This document shows, piece by piece, positions 33,858 through 45,739 of a DNA stretch of 64,000 nt. The translations under genes were made by a program, and so were the position numbers. Under the pieces are notes generated by a model, which searched no databases, was not told the origin of the DNA, and saw only the letters and a program-made list of their open reading frames with translations. The DNA comes from Mycogone perniciosa (Eukaryota > Ascomycota > Sordariomycetes > Hypocreales > Hypocreaceae). The DNA lies in NCBI GenBank assembly GCA_025331125.1, contig JAOALB010000025.1, positions 62,001 to 126,000 of the forward strand, written 5' to 3'. Position 1 is the first letter of the stretch. Every line of letters starts with the position of its first letter.

Positions 33858-36800
33858 CTAGGTCGACCCGTGTGAAGGAGTGCTTCGTGGCGTAACATCG
33901 CCGCTTCGTCGTCGTGATTGTTGCGCTTTGCTGTTTGCTTCAGCAATCATCTGCTGCTTCTTGCGAACCATGGCCAACCTGCCCTGGATCATTTTAATCA
34001 CTGTACCTCGTTAGTTGCGTGGCTCTTTAGTTCGACCATGATGGGGTAGACATACTCTTCCTAACATGAGCTTCCTCCTCACTGTCAAGGTCACTGTTGT
34101 TCTCTCTGGCATTCTCCTTGACAGCATCCTTGCCGGATGGAAGCTTTTTTACAGACTCCTCCTCCTCGTTGTCCAATACAGCCTCGAGCATTTGAATGGC
34201 TGTCAAGTATGATATCTCGCAGCCTGAAAGATTCTCATTGGTAACTTCGTCAATGGCTGCTGCCCGGCTCATCTCAACAGCCCGGTCATACATCAACTTC
34301 TCAGCGCTAATACCAGGCGTGAGATATACCTGCTTAACGCTAGATCCGGCTGATGAAATAAGCGAGTCTTCCCCTTGGTTTGATGGGTGGCTCGGGTGGT
34401 CCTCAGGAAGCAGCCGCTGAGCCTCAGTCAACTTCAGGCGAACGATTTCCGATTTTTCCAGGACCTCGTTGAACCGTTGACGCACCCACTGAACAACCGC
34501 ATTGATACGCTGGACTACAGACTGGGAGACCGTCGCCGATACGCTGCTCTTCTTTGACCACCACATACTGGCAATGTCCATGGCTCGGGCGAGCAGAGCG
34601 AGGGACTTGACATAGAGAACAAGCGCCTCCTCTGAGAGAGCTACGATGGCTTCCGCGGTCAGTCCGTTGTCCTCGGCAGTCAACTGATCTGAACCAACGC
34701 CCCCAAGACCATGGTCTATAGATGGTGCGATAGGGACAAGCTGCTTGTACTTCACCTCAGCAAATCCATAGACACAATCGCTTCGTGTGGCAAGCTCCTC
34801 GATGGTATGGGCCGCGCGGACATCCTCGTCCTCTGACATGGAGCCTTTGCCTTCTCCAAGCAATCCTACTGCGGTTGATGGAGTTGGGTAGGCAGGGAAC
34901 GGCTGATACAACGGAGGGGATTGACCCCTCGGTCGGATAGGGCTCATTTTGAACCCAAAAAGACGAAGACTGGCATCCTGAATAGCCTTGGAGATAGCGC
35001 CCGATGCCGATCCGGGACTGGCAGACAGGGCTTTCTCGTAGGACGAGCGGCGGTCCTGACCAATCCGGCCTTGCGCCGTCACAAGCTGATTTCGCGATGT
35101 TGCAGCCCCGATTGTAGACGTTGGCACCCCCTGTTGCGTCTGAAGTCGAGTGAGCTGACCCGGTCTTGCAGACATTGGACTCTGAGAGGCAAGCCTCTCA
35201 TTTGCCGCAAGCTCATCCGCAAAGGCATTGACCTCGACATGTCGTCTTTCTACAACAACATAGTCCCTTTCAAACATGATATCTTGTACTGCCTTCTCCT
35301 CCTCGGTGACCGTTCTGGTAACGGATGCCCGCGATTTACGAGCCTCCTGCACCAGAGACCCTGGCGGTGAAGCATCGTCTCGGGTAACTCTCTCGGTCAA
35401 CCGGGGTTGACTGGGGAGTGAGGCAGCATGCTGGCTTGGTGGCCTCCGGATACCCAAGCCTTCTCCTGTCTCACGAGGGGAGCCACCACGTCGCTGGACC
35501 TCGGGAGATTGCCGCCGATATCGGCCTTCGCCGGGGCTCTCAATCTGGGGTGACCGAGGTTGCTGATCCCGGGGCGATCTCGATGGGCCAGACTCAATTC
35601 TGCCATTTCGCAAGGAACCTATATGTGGGGATGAAGGGAGGGCCTCCCGTTGATGAATGGTTTCCAATTCCCGCTTGGGAGGCCTAGGGGTATCATCTTC
35701 AATCAATCCAGGAATGTCGTTCACAACAACTGGGTGGCTGAAGAAGTTTTCAAAACTCAGCCGCTCAACCGGACTCCTCTTGAGCAAGGCCCTGACTAAT
35801 GCTTTCATATCAGAGCTGATAATCACCTCCCTGGGGAATCTGATGACGTCTTCGGCAGCTTCTATCTTCCTCAGCAGCTCGACGTGGTTCCTCGCACGGA
35901 ATGGGGGCTTTCCTGTAATCATTTCATACAGAACAGTTCCGACGGACCACAGATCAGCCTTGGCATCGTATCGCTCGTAGCGAAGGATCTCTGGGGCCAT
36001 GTACAAGGGCGAACCGCAGAGAGTATCAGCCAAAGACGTCGAGGGCAGTACACGAGCGAATCCAAAATCAGCGAGTTTTAACATGGGCAGAGAGGCGAGA
36101 CCAGAGATAGGTATTAATGAATCCTGGCTGGCCTGCATAATTGGAAGATTTCGCCTTTCCCTGAATGCCTTGGATGGCAGCAACAGGAGATTCTGTGGCT
36201 TGACATCTCGGTGTACGTAGTTTTTGCTCCGGAGAAATTCTAGAGCGCTTGCGAGTTGCTTGAGAAAATGGCGGATGACAACTTCGTGCAGCCCAGAGTT
36301 GGGTGCACTTGGATACTTGCGGGCCATATCGTGGGTGGCTGGATGGGATAAGAGCTTATCGCGCTTCTTGATGAAAAGGGAAAGATCACCAAGTTCGCAG
36401 TATTCCATAACAAGGTTAATATGAGTGGCCGACTCGAGGCAATCATGGAGAGCGACTATGTGCGGATGCCGGAGAGTTTTGAGAATTTGGATCTCGCCGT
36501 ACAGATTTTCTTTTAGCTTCTTGTTGAGGCGATCTAATTCGACGGATTTGATGGCTACAGCAGCTTTGGTTTCCTGTTTCACGAAATTTGTGTCAGCAAA
36601 GTATGTACGTGAGATCACGAGGACAATGGCAGTGCAAATGGAGGTGTGATGACGTCGCGAGGAGACAAGGATCGAGCAATCGACCGGTTGTCCACACATC
36701 AAGTCCCTGAGGGATGGGGGATAAAGATGACTTTGCGGAACACAGCTGAAGAGCGTACCTTATGCCAGCCCATGTAGACTTGAGCAAAACTACCTTTGCC

Positions 36801-36884
36801 AATCTCCTTGTCAATAGTAAACTGGCCGACATTCCGTCCACCTGGCCTCCTCGAGCCGAGGGAGGTCTCCTGTCGACTCGCCAT
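33858..36884 (-). CDS. atg1: ATG1 autophagy-initiating Ser/Thr kinase
   Basis: Kinase that starts autophagosome formation with Atg13 and Atg17 under nutrient stress (TOR-regulated). Three exons: 36759-36884, 34056-36573 and 33858-34000, with introns of 185 and 55 nt; 928 aa, typical for filamentous fungi. Kinase domain at about residues 20-325: GKGSFAQVY (29-37), Lys51 in AVAIK, HRDVKPQN (163-170), DFG (211-213), APE (235-237). A Ser/Pro/Arg-rich central region (about 340-560) is the usual disordered linker. The C-terminal region from about 610 holds the MIT-type helices that bind Atg13. The last exon (KMIKMIQGRLAMVRKK...) completes the C-terminal helix; without it the frame would end at an intronic stop. 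Start at 36884 is the first ATG before the kinase domain. Confidence 0.95.
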
Positions 36885-38091
36885 GGCCTCCTGTAAGGGT
36901 TGTCGATGTCAGGAAGAGAGCCGGAGTCGGTCACAGCCCGTGGGCTTAGAAGGTTTGAGAGGCGTTAGTAGCGACCGGAGTCGTCATGTAGGTGGATGGG
37001 CGAGGATGAAAGCGAGACGGTAACGGGAGTATAATACTGGTAGGAGGATGAGAAAGATGGGATAAGGCGAGAACAGACGAGAGACGAGAGGCGTTAGGGC
37101 GGATAGGATGGGAGAGAGAAATGCAGCACGAGAGCTGTCGGTGTAGCCAGTGATCGAATATCCCGGAACGGAAATGTTGATATTGACCTGGCGGCAGGTA
37201 TCCGATAGGTCGGCAGAGGAGGAGGGTGGCCGGCAGCCTGGAGGTGTAGCAGGTTAGTGGACAGTGTAGGACAAGGACGATGGCGCAGCCACATGCGAGA
37301 GGGAGACTTCTGCCTGGGAATGGGGATCTAAGAAGAAAGAAAAAGAAAGAGGAAAGGGGGAAGTGAACGAGAGGATGACGAGAGTGAAGAGCCAGCCAGG
37401 TGCAGGGCCCGGGGGCTCGGTTGGAAATCGGACGGGACGCTGGGTTGAAGCTTAGGACCAGGGGGGGTGTGCGAGGCGCAAGGTGACTAACACTAAGACA
37501 ATGAGGATCGGTCGTGGCGCTGGAAGCTCGATGTACGCCCGGAGCGAAAAGCACGATGAAGGCTTCCTTATTAGTATGACTCGACAAGGCGTCTGTCTGT
37601 CCGTGTATATAAGGTATATAAGAGTCACCACCCGGATGGTCGTGTTTTTGCGGGGCGTTGGCGTGCGAGGCTTTCACAAGGCGCTGCAGCGAACGCAGAT
37701 GGACGGAGGCGCCGACTTCGACCTCGAGTCAATAGAGATGGCAGAGATGTGTGCGCGTAGGTACAGGCACCACAGACCGAGGCTTGTGTCTGTTTGTCGG
37801 GTGCGAAAGAGAGAGCGAGAGACGGAGAGAGTGTGAGAGCGTCGTGTATCCGAGAGAGGCGGATGGAGAGAGAAGAATCGATAGGATGCGATACGATAAG
37901 AGCGGGAGCGAAGATAAGGTGAAAGAGGGTAGGTACCCCGTCCTTAGTGCGAGTACCACTAGTACTCCGTACTATGAATAGTGCTACGACTATTAACTCC
38001 GTAGGCGGGAAAAGGAAGAAGAAGAGCAAGAGAGAGGAATCCGAAGAGAAGAGGAGAGAGAAAAAAAGACGAGAAAAATATGAGGGAGAGG

Positions 38092-38152
38092 GAGAGGCAG
38101 AGGCAGAGGCAGAGGCAGAGGCAGAGGCAGAGGCAGAGACAGAGGCAGAGAC
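38092..38152. repeat. Hexanucleotide tandem repeat (GAGGCA)n
   Basis: About nine to ten tandem copies of GAGGCA, the last ones degenerating to GAGACA, followed by a short GA run. It is in intergenic DNA upstream of ATG1 and explains Glu-Ala and Ser-Ala repeat open frames. Confidence 0.95.
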
Positions 38153-39285
38153 AGAGAGAGAGAGCGGATGACGAGAAAATGAAAGTGGATAGCGCTGATG
38201 AAGGGAGATAGACCGAGAGATGATGGTCACTGGTGACTCGACTGTCACTGACGCCTTGATGACCCGGAGGGCTCGTGATGCAGCTCCCCCCAGTGCAGTG
38301 CAGCGCAGCGCATCAGCATCAGCATCAGCACCGGTGTCCGCTATTCAGTGAGCGCAAGGGCGCGCGGCCAAGCCAGCCAAGTGCAGCGCTGTCGGTGGTG
38401 CGGTAAAGGGAGCCAGCGGGTCCCCCACGTCTCGGATTGAGAAACGCCAGACTAATGTACACTCCAAGTACACCGCTAACGGGCTTCCCCGCGAAACACA
38501 GGCGTATTGCGACCCCGGATCGGGGTGCGTGGTACCTGCAGGGCACCGCGCAGGGCTCGACCTGGCTGCAGCCGGCTTCTGTTTCCGCCGTCATGTCTGA
38601 TTCTCAGGTGTTCCAATGATGTTCCAATGACAGGGTCTAGGTCCATCAGAGGTGAGGCGAGAGGCAGTAGGCCCGGACAAGGGGACAAGTACGTAACACT
38701 ACTCGTACTTCTGCTTCTGCTTCTCCTTCTGCTCCGTACTGGGTACTTCGTACATGCTCGTTGGAAGCATTATCAGTGCCGGTACGAAGTACTACTGCTC
38801 GTACTCCAGATTAGTATGGATGGTGCGATAGCTGCGATAACGGACCGAGACAACTGGCTTCCTGCAAGGTAATAACCACTACGGAGTACTCGTACTGTAC
38901 TCCGTACTATCGCTATCAATCATCATGGCGCCAGACCGACTCTCGCCATAGAAGCGGACGGGAAAGTCAGTTGCCAGGACACCGTATTTTTGGCCCCCTC
39001 TTTTCCCCTTTTGCTACGGAGTACGATGTCTGGGGGAGGAATAGCTGCATCTGCCGAGCGATCGCGTAACTTTGACGTGAGAAGAGACGGTCGCTGGCGT
39101 GCCTTGGAGAGATGCTCGCATCATCGCGCTACCAGACCTTTAGGCATGATAGAAGGTTCCGGTACTTCACCCTTGCTTAGGCTTAGGCAGACAAGTCTAG
39201 AAGATGCCTCACAATGCGGCTGGAGGTACTATTAAATGCTGTGCAAGACTTCTCACGCACGTTGAGACCATCATCACAAATGCGC

Positions 39286-39303
39286 TCCTCCTCCTCCTCC
39301 TCC
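39286..39303. repeat. CTC trinucleotide run
   Basis: Six CTC units in intergenic DNA. Confidence 0.8.
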
Positions 39304-39608
39304 AGAAGACAGAAGACAGAAGACATATCATATCGCAACGTCCTTCACACCCACTTCCTCCTCTCCCACACCCACCAAATAAGCTGCCAACTAATATCTT
39401 TGGGTTTGGCCTGTCTGTCCGGCCTGCATGCGACCCAACTTCCGCCCCAAGCCCACGTCGAGTAGGTGTCCTTTGCCGTCCGAAGTTGGACCCTGGAGGG
39501 GGAACACTACAGTGTCTTGTGCGGGATAGGACCGCGCATCATTTAGGTACTCCACTTACACTGGCAGCATGACTTATCTAGGACTTGTTTGTATGGATTC
39601 CGCGCCTA

Positions 39609-39640
39609 CCAGTATGTATGTATGCATGTATGTACGTATT
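39609..39640. repeat. GTAT tetranucleotide run
   Basis: Imperfect tandem GTAT/GCAT/GTAC units in intergenic DNA. Confidence 0.8.
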
Positions 39641-39985
39641 ATCTCGTGGCGTCGTGACTGTCTTATCTGAGCAGCCTAGATATGGAGACGACATACGTAT
39701 GGGTGAAGGCAATCAATGCAAGGGCACAGCCAAACCTGCATGCCGTCCTCGGTGTGCCGAGTACAGATGAACGCTGTCTGAGGCGTCAGTCTCTGCCTGG
39801 CTATCGTACTATGCTGCCTATCTCCATGTACTCGTACGGTACGAGCTATGTCTGCGCAGAGTGATATCTGACAAGGTTTGCTGGCTGCTTTGGCTCATGG
39901 CCACCACTACCGAGATAGGCGACTGGCCAGCCTCCTCTGCAGGCCAGGCCGACGAATCGTTGCGTCTTCCAAGCATCATTACTTC

Positions 39986-40020
39986 ACGGTGAGACAAACA
40001 CGGTGAGACAAACACGGTGA
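39986..40020. repeat. Tandem 14-bp repeat
   Basis: The unit CGGTGAGACAAACA occurs twice in direct tandem and is followed by a third CGGTGA start, in intergenic DNA. Confidence 0.85.
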
Positions 40021-40554
40021 TCGGCCAGTCGTCTAGGTACTTTGTACGAGTAGTACCTCGCTTCCTTTTCTCCTCCATATTGCTACCCATCCATTTCCGG
40101 GGAAACGGCCTTGTGCATATGACAAAGCACGGCCTTGTGAACAGTCCGCGGCCTCCCACCACACACACTTGCACTTTTTTCAGCCATGACTTGCCTACAT
40201 TACTCCGTACAGAATGCGTACCTACGTGGAATGGCTTGATTGACTCTTCCAAACGGCGTTGACCCCTGTTGAAATGCGGGAATGGCCAATCGCACGCTCC
40301 CCCGACCAGCGTGCAATTAACACGACCACTTATATACACACATATACATATTCGTGCATACGCCGTGCTGAGGACATGCTTCCGCAGGCTCCCTCAACAA
40401 AAATTTCCCCAGTTCCCGGTTTCCCTATTTTTCTTTTTTTCCCTTACGTCGAGTTTTCCGTGTCTCACCTTGCAGGTAGCATCGTTTCACGAATACGGGA
40501 TCCCTCCTAGCGCGATTCCCCCATAATAGTACTCCGTACAGACGGAGTACTTCG

Positions 40555-40586
40555 TAGTAGTAGTAGTACCTAGTAGTAGTAGTAGC
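40555..40586. repeat. TAG trinucleotide runs next to motif copies
   Basis: Two TAGTAGTAGTAG runs separated by a CC, immediately after TACTCCGTACAGACGGAGTA and TACTTCGTA copies. Confidence 0.85.
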
Positions 40587-41288
40587 AATACTCCAGACTT
40601 TGGCCTTTGACATGACGACATTGCCCGTGGCGCCAATCGTCCGGCGGTCTCATAGCCTCGAATCTTCTTACTCCATATGTCCTAAAATCCATTGTTGTTT
40701 GTTTCCCCTCATCAGTCGCATACCATCACCTGACGCTATCGCTCGTGGTTCAGGCCCCCACTATTGTTCGCTATTGATGACCATGGCAAATGTTGTTGGT
40801 ATCCAACCCAACACGCGCGTGTAGTATGAACAGCAATCAACTTGGCCTGAGTTCTGTATTCCATAAATAAATGGAAAAAATGGGTGTGATACCTCGTACT
40901 TCGTACTCTATTTTGATGATATAAATATCAGATACGTGTACCGAGTATGGTAAGGCGGACTGGCTAATCTCCAGGGTAGGTGGTGACCATCCACACCAAC
41001 GGATCATCCTTTGATCACGAGTTGTTTGCTCATCATCTAGAGAACCTTGAGAGTTAAATCATATATCAAAAAATGAACTTGACCCAATCAAGCATAATTA
41101 CCAATATCAGTACCATCCTCTAATATGCATTCAAGGTATCTTAACTTATGCTAGTGGTATCCCGAGTAAACTAACCTTCCAAAGAAATGCAATCCATAAT
41201 GCCTTCAGGAGAGTATCTCAAACAAAGCAAAACATAGTTCACTCATCAAAACACCTTCTTCACCTTCTCCCTTCTCCCCGCTTCCTTC

Positions 41289-41946
41289 TCAGCCCATCTG
41301 TCCCTCCCATAAGTCCATCTCCATGTACCGCCATCCCATCGGCGCACCTCCCATTCTCCATCGGTCCTTCATCTCCTCTAACGTCACTGGGTTGACCAGC
41401 TCATAAAGTTCCAATATGGGATATCCATACTTAGATTCCTTTAGGCCCGCGTTGAAATCTTCGTTGCCAATGCCAAAAGGCTCGGTAGGCACTGAACCAG
41501 GAGTGTGTCTTGTTGTGGGCGGGATGACGGCGATGTGTCTAAGACTTGGACTCAGTATACTGGGGAAGGGAGGTAAATAAGGGAAAAGAGATAAGACATC
41601 TTGAAATGAACTGAAATAAATGAATTATGAGGACATACGTGATGGAGGAGCGGCCTTGGCCCCCGTCACTGGTCTCGTACAACCAGAGTCTTGTCACACC
41701 ATCTTGCAGCCGGTACTTGCGATATTCGTGGTTTTTCTTCCGACTCGCAATATTGGCCAGGTGAAGTGGCTTAATCGCGAGTAGAACGTCGGTCGACATC
41801 CGATCTGTTGGCTTGGTAGCCCTGGTAGACCTGGACTTGGAATTGGACTTGGATTTGGATACTCCATTTGTATTAGTTGTTGGTGGTGGAAATCTTCCGT
41901 AACCAGAGGACTCTGCAGAAACAGGGGGGACAGGTTGAGGTGCCAT
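41289..41946 (-). CDS. ASCH/PUA-like domain protein
   Basis: Small predicted RNA- or nucleotide-binding protein. I read exon 1 as 41639-41946 and exon 2 as 41289-41538, with an intron at 41539-41638 (GTATGT...TAG, 100 nt); 185 aa. The first 45 residues are Ser/Lys/Arg rich. From about 50 the pattern MSTDVLLAIKPLHLANIAS...NHEYRKYRL resembles the ASCH/EVE entry strand and helix (VLLSIKP...I...KKYEFRK in bacterial members that I know from memory). LWLYETS, ITHIAVI and a C-terminal WRYMEMDLW fit further beta strands. ASCH domains are PUA-like and are proposed to bind modified RNA; the role in fungi is not known to me. The assignment is by pattern only. Confidence 0.68.
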
Positions 41947-42363
41947 TGTGGAATTTGAAGCCCAGCGTTGAGTGTAGATTGTTTTCTTTTAGAGATGGAG
42001 GAGGAGAATTCGTAGGCATTCACTTTAACTATGTGCTACAATAACAGCTGACTAATGATCGGAGTGGTGTATGAAGATTTTGTGACAAAAGTGAGTTCAC
42101 AGTAAAGTTAAGTTGTGGGTGGTGAGAATGAAGTACTAAAGGTAAATCTGCTGCTGCAGTGTTGACTCTTGACTCCAGCACTGCGGCCAACAGATCGTTC
42201 ACTGTATGCATTTTATGGTCTAGTCACTGTATTTGAGATTTAGGCATAGCCATTGTTTCTTGTATCCCATAATCCTGTTCTGAGGTCCTCGGCAGTGTGA
42301 GCGTAGAGTAGATCAAAGTCAGGGATGACAACAAAAATCGAATATGAAAAAAGTCTCAAGCCG
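41947..42363. other. Spacer, 417 bp
   Basis: Promoter of the ASCH gene and 3' end of the decayed synthetase-like gene. No element seen. Confidence 0.4.
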
Positions 42364-43310
42364 TTAATTGGCCCTGTGCATACCCGTATTTCGCTCCATG
42401 ATGGCAGTATTTAAATATTCTACCGAAAAGGTCCTGAACAACTTCTTCGGATCCTCCAACCAACTCTCCACCTCATCCCAGACCCTCCTCAATCCTTCAG
42501 AACCGCACCCGTTGAATCGACTCTTCAGAAGCGCAAAGCTACACATCGCGTCGGACCCCGATAACTTCATGGAATCGTACCCACCCTCACGAACATACAG
42601 CGACTTGGACAGCTTTGCACCGCTCCAGTCCACGACCAATGGCGCATACACGATGTGAGGCGTCCGGCCGGCCGCCAGACCACCTGTAGTCACCGACCAA
42701 ACTGCCAGCGGGTGATAGAGAAACATTTCCTGGTACATGCCAGCATAATCTGCCCCAGTGATGTGGATGTGATGCATTTTCGTGTCGAGCAGATGGCTCA
42801 TGCTGCGGAGGAGCTGACGTCCGAGAGTCTCATGGTTGGCGACGATGTAGGGGAGAAGCGACGGCATGACTGGGTGGCCAAAGAGATCAGACTGGAAAGC
42901 CGTCTCGGAGGGGACATCGGACCAAAGGGATAAGAGATGGAGCACCTCTTCGTAATCAGCCATGTGTTTGTTCATAGCCCCGGCCACATCTCGGTGCGAT
43001 TTCTGATACTGAATCCCGCGTATTTCGACTCCAGTCTTTCACGGGTGCGGTATCGACAAAAGTAATTTTGACGGAGACGCGCTGCGGCGGATTCTCCCCC
43101 GTGGCGGCTATGGCTTGTATCCGATCACGGATTCTCCTAGCAAGCAGGAAGGCATAACAAAAGACCACAAGAGTTCCAATGTGAGGTGAATTATTCGGTT
43201 GTAGGCCAGCGTGGAGGACAATCGGGCGAGTCGGAGTAGGCGAGGTAGATCGTATACTGGACTCACCATGCGTTCCATAGAACCCTTTTAACAAGGGCTA
43301 TCGAGGAACA
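42364..43310 (-). pseudogene. Class I aminoacyl-tRNA-synthetase-like / nucleotidylyltransferase gene, apparently decayed
   Basis: Two overlapping frames together resemble a class I synthetase-like HUP-fold protein. The 5' frame (to about 43,300) has LHAGLQPNNSPHIGTLVVF with an HIGT version of the HIGH motif. The 3' frame (42,364 to about 43,030) has ITGADYAGM and AKLSKSL, a KMSKS-like motif. Three things point to decay. An in-frame TAG lies seven codons upstream of the LLKGFYGTHG segment and there is no ATG at the start of that frame. A one-base frame change is needed near 43,035-43,045 (just after FVDTAPVK), with no splice signal there. The region between GRQLL and MSHLLDTK appears short relative to what I remember of such fungal proteins. 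It may still be an intact gene carrying sequence errors. Confidence 0.55.
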
Positions 43311-44196
43311 ATGAAATTGCTTTTATTTTATGTCTTTGGGTGTTAAAAAATAACAGGTAGCAAATCCCCAATAAAGCAACTCGACAAGTTGAAGACGAAG
43401 GAAATCTATCCAAGTTTCACTGCGAGTGCTTTGGGTGCAATAGCGAGATGCATATCTATCTAATTGGCCTCTACTCAACGCCTTCTTCTCTCGTCAAGTA
43501 GCAAGGCCATGTTATCTGACTTCTATGATGAGCGAGAACAACATTGACTGAATCCAGCATGGATGGTGACTACTCCCGAACACGGCCTCGTCGTACAAAA
43601 GCATGAATTTATCGTCAATGAGCTGTAAAGCTGACTGAAGCCCTCAGAAATCCTGGATTCATAGCGGTTCGGGACCAAAGGTGATGTTCCAGGGGACGAT
43701 CAACGCCTAGATGAGTTGTACATCATTCATTCACAGGTTCACCTCACATACTCCAACACCCAAAGTGTCAACATCAATCAGCAAGCACACATCAATACTC
43801 CCAAATATGATCATTTCTCATACTACTCCAACCTACGGAGTACATTACACAAATGAACACCATTCGCGCCCCTCCGCCAGGAGTATCCCCTCAAGAGGGA
43901 TTCCATCTGGCGATCGAAAAAAAATCCCAATGTATCCAAAACGTCCAAAATGCATCCTGATGCTGCGTCATGACCGGTCCTGGCAATTCCCTGGGTATCT
44001 TATACTATACGACGGTTTTTTTAAGCCAAAAAGAAGAAAAATGTGATTTTCGCACATGTCGTGTCGTGTTTTCAAAAATCCCCCGGAGCTCGCGCTCATA
44101 ATGCAGCCGGATTCTCTCTATAGAGTCAACTCATCTCGCAAATGCGAGGTCTCCTCCCCTTTTATGCCTGCGTTTATGAATAAATGAGTAGTTTGT
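43311..44196. other. Intergenic, about 0.9 kb
   Basis: AT-rich. Downstream of the ornithine aminotransferase gene and upstream of the decayed gene. One CTACGGAGTAC motif copy at about 43,836. No gene is seen. Confidence 0.45.
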
Positions 44197-45739
44197 TTAG
44201 TGGTCGGCCTTGGGGACCGTGGGAAGCTCCTTGAGCGACTCGGCGATGATGTTGAGGCCCTTCTTGAGCTCTGCCTCGGTGATAACCAAAGGCGGGGCAA
44301 ATCGGATGATGTCTCCGTGGGTTTGCTTGGCCTAAAAGAGACGAGCTGATTAGCATGCGTGCTCAATTCGTATCGTAAGACGATGACATGTCGGGTGTGT
44401 GGGGGACACCAAGGAACTAATGCATGCCTGATGCAATGAGGTAGAGACGATAACAAGAAAAAACTTACCAAGAGACCCTTGCTCTTAAGTAAGAGGCAGA
44501 GATCCCACCCAGAGCGGCCACCAGCAGCGGCCTCATCAATGACGATGGCGTTCAACAAGCCCTTGCCACGAATGGTCTTAATGATGGGCGACTTGAGCGC
44601 CGCCAAGCCGTCGCGGAAGATTTGGCCTAGACGCTCCGCATTGGCCGTCATGTTCTCCTCCTCGACAACCTCTAGGGCGCGGATGGACACGGCGCAGCCG
44701 AGGGGGTTACCACCGTAGGTTGAGCCGTGAGTTCCGGGCTCCACAACCATCATGACCTCCTTGCTGCTGAGCACGGCGCTGACGGGGTACATGCCGCCGG
44801 AGATGGCCTTGCCCAGGGTGACGATGTCGGGCTTGATGCCGGACCACTCGGAGCAGAGCAGACGTCCGGTGCGGCCGATGCCCGTCTGGATTTCGTCGCA
44901 GATGAGGAGGACGTTGTGCTTCTTGCAGAGGGCGTGGACCTTGGGGAGGTAGTCATCGTCGGGCACGACAACGCCGGCCTCACCCTGGATGGGCTCGACG
45001 ATGAAGGCGGCGGTGTCCTTGCCGTGGGCCTCGAGGACCTCTTCCAGGTCGGCGACGTTGTTGTACCGGATGGCCTTGCCGGTGGAGGGGGAAGTGGCAC
45101 CGATGTTGGGGATGTACGGGCCGTAGTTGTCCTTGGACTCGGGGTCTGTGGACAGAGTGACGGCAATCATCTACGAGTGTCAGGTTAGTATTCCATTGCA
45201 CATCCATATGTCGGAATTGGCATCGGGCATCGGGGTCGACTTACAGTTCGGCCGTGAAAGTTCTCGGTAGGGCAAAACACCAATGCCTTATCCTTCTCAA
45301 CACCCTTCACTTTGTAGGCCCACTTACGAGCCAGCTTGACGGCCGTCTCGACAGCCTCAGCGCCAGTGTTCATGGGCAGGACCATGTCGTAGCCAAAGAC
45401 CTTGGTCACCTTCTCCGCCCACTTGGGGAAGACGTCACTGTAGAAGGCCCGAGAGCTCAGCGTTAGCCGACTGGCCTGGTCAACCAGGGCTTTGACGAGC
45501 TCCGGATGGCAGTGGCCCTGGTTGACGGCGCTGTAGGCGGACAGGAAGTCCAGGTAGTGGTTGCCCTCTGGGTCCCAGACATTGACGCCCTGGGCCTTGG
45601 AGAAGACGACGGGGAGAGGGTGGTAGTTGTGGGCGGCAAATTGGTTCTCAGTTGTGACAGCAGAGGATGAAGAGGAGGCGTGGTAGGAGGAGACGGAGGT
45701 GTTGCGGTTGGTGGCAACGTCGTCAGCGTGAGGAGCCAT
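44197..45739 (-). CDS. otaA: Ornithine aminotransferase
   Basis: PLP enzyme converting ornithine plus 2-oxoglutarate to glutamate-5-semialdehyde plus glutamate, in arginine catabolism and proline synthesis. Three exons: 45245-45739, 44469-45170 and 44197-44331, with introns at 45171-45244 and 44332-44468; 443 aa, normal for the family. N-terminal about 30 residues are Ser rich without a clear mitochondrial presequence, as in cytosolic fungal enzymes. Signatures: SAYSAVNQGHCHP, NTGAEAVETAVKLARKW, VEPIQGEAG, CDEIQTGIGRTG and the PLP lysine in TLGKAISGG (about Lys286). The last exon supplies the substrate-binding end (DIIRFAPPLVITEAEL). Exon joins (GRT|MIAV and KGLL|AKQ) are in frame. The symbol follows Aspergillus. 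Confidence 0.95.

Larger units (their letters stand above)
36885..41288. other. 4.4 kb low-complexity region upstream of ATG1
   Basis: Purine/pyrimidine-skewed DNA at 37,000-38,170, then repeats and many copies of the dispersed motif (about 37,965; 38,730-38,790; 38,880-38,910; 39,017; 40,203; 40,527-40,560; 40,893). The ATG1 promoter and a possibly long 5' leader lie in the left part. The CT-rich strand gives many meaningless long open frames. No gene is supported. Confidence 0.55.

Noticed and set aside
37625..38248. 207-codon open frame upstream of ATG1
   Set aside because: Ser/Ala/Leu repeats arise from CT-rich and TGCCTC-repeat DNA; not a protein-like sequence.
44727..45188. 153-codon open frame antisense to ornithine aminotransferase
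   Set aside because: Same effect as over gatA; it crosses an OAT intron and has no domain.
7046..45739. Possible functional cluster of the two aminotransferases
   Set aside because: GABA-T and OAT are 36 kb apart with unrelated genes between; both are common housekeeping enzymes.
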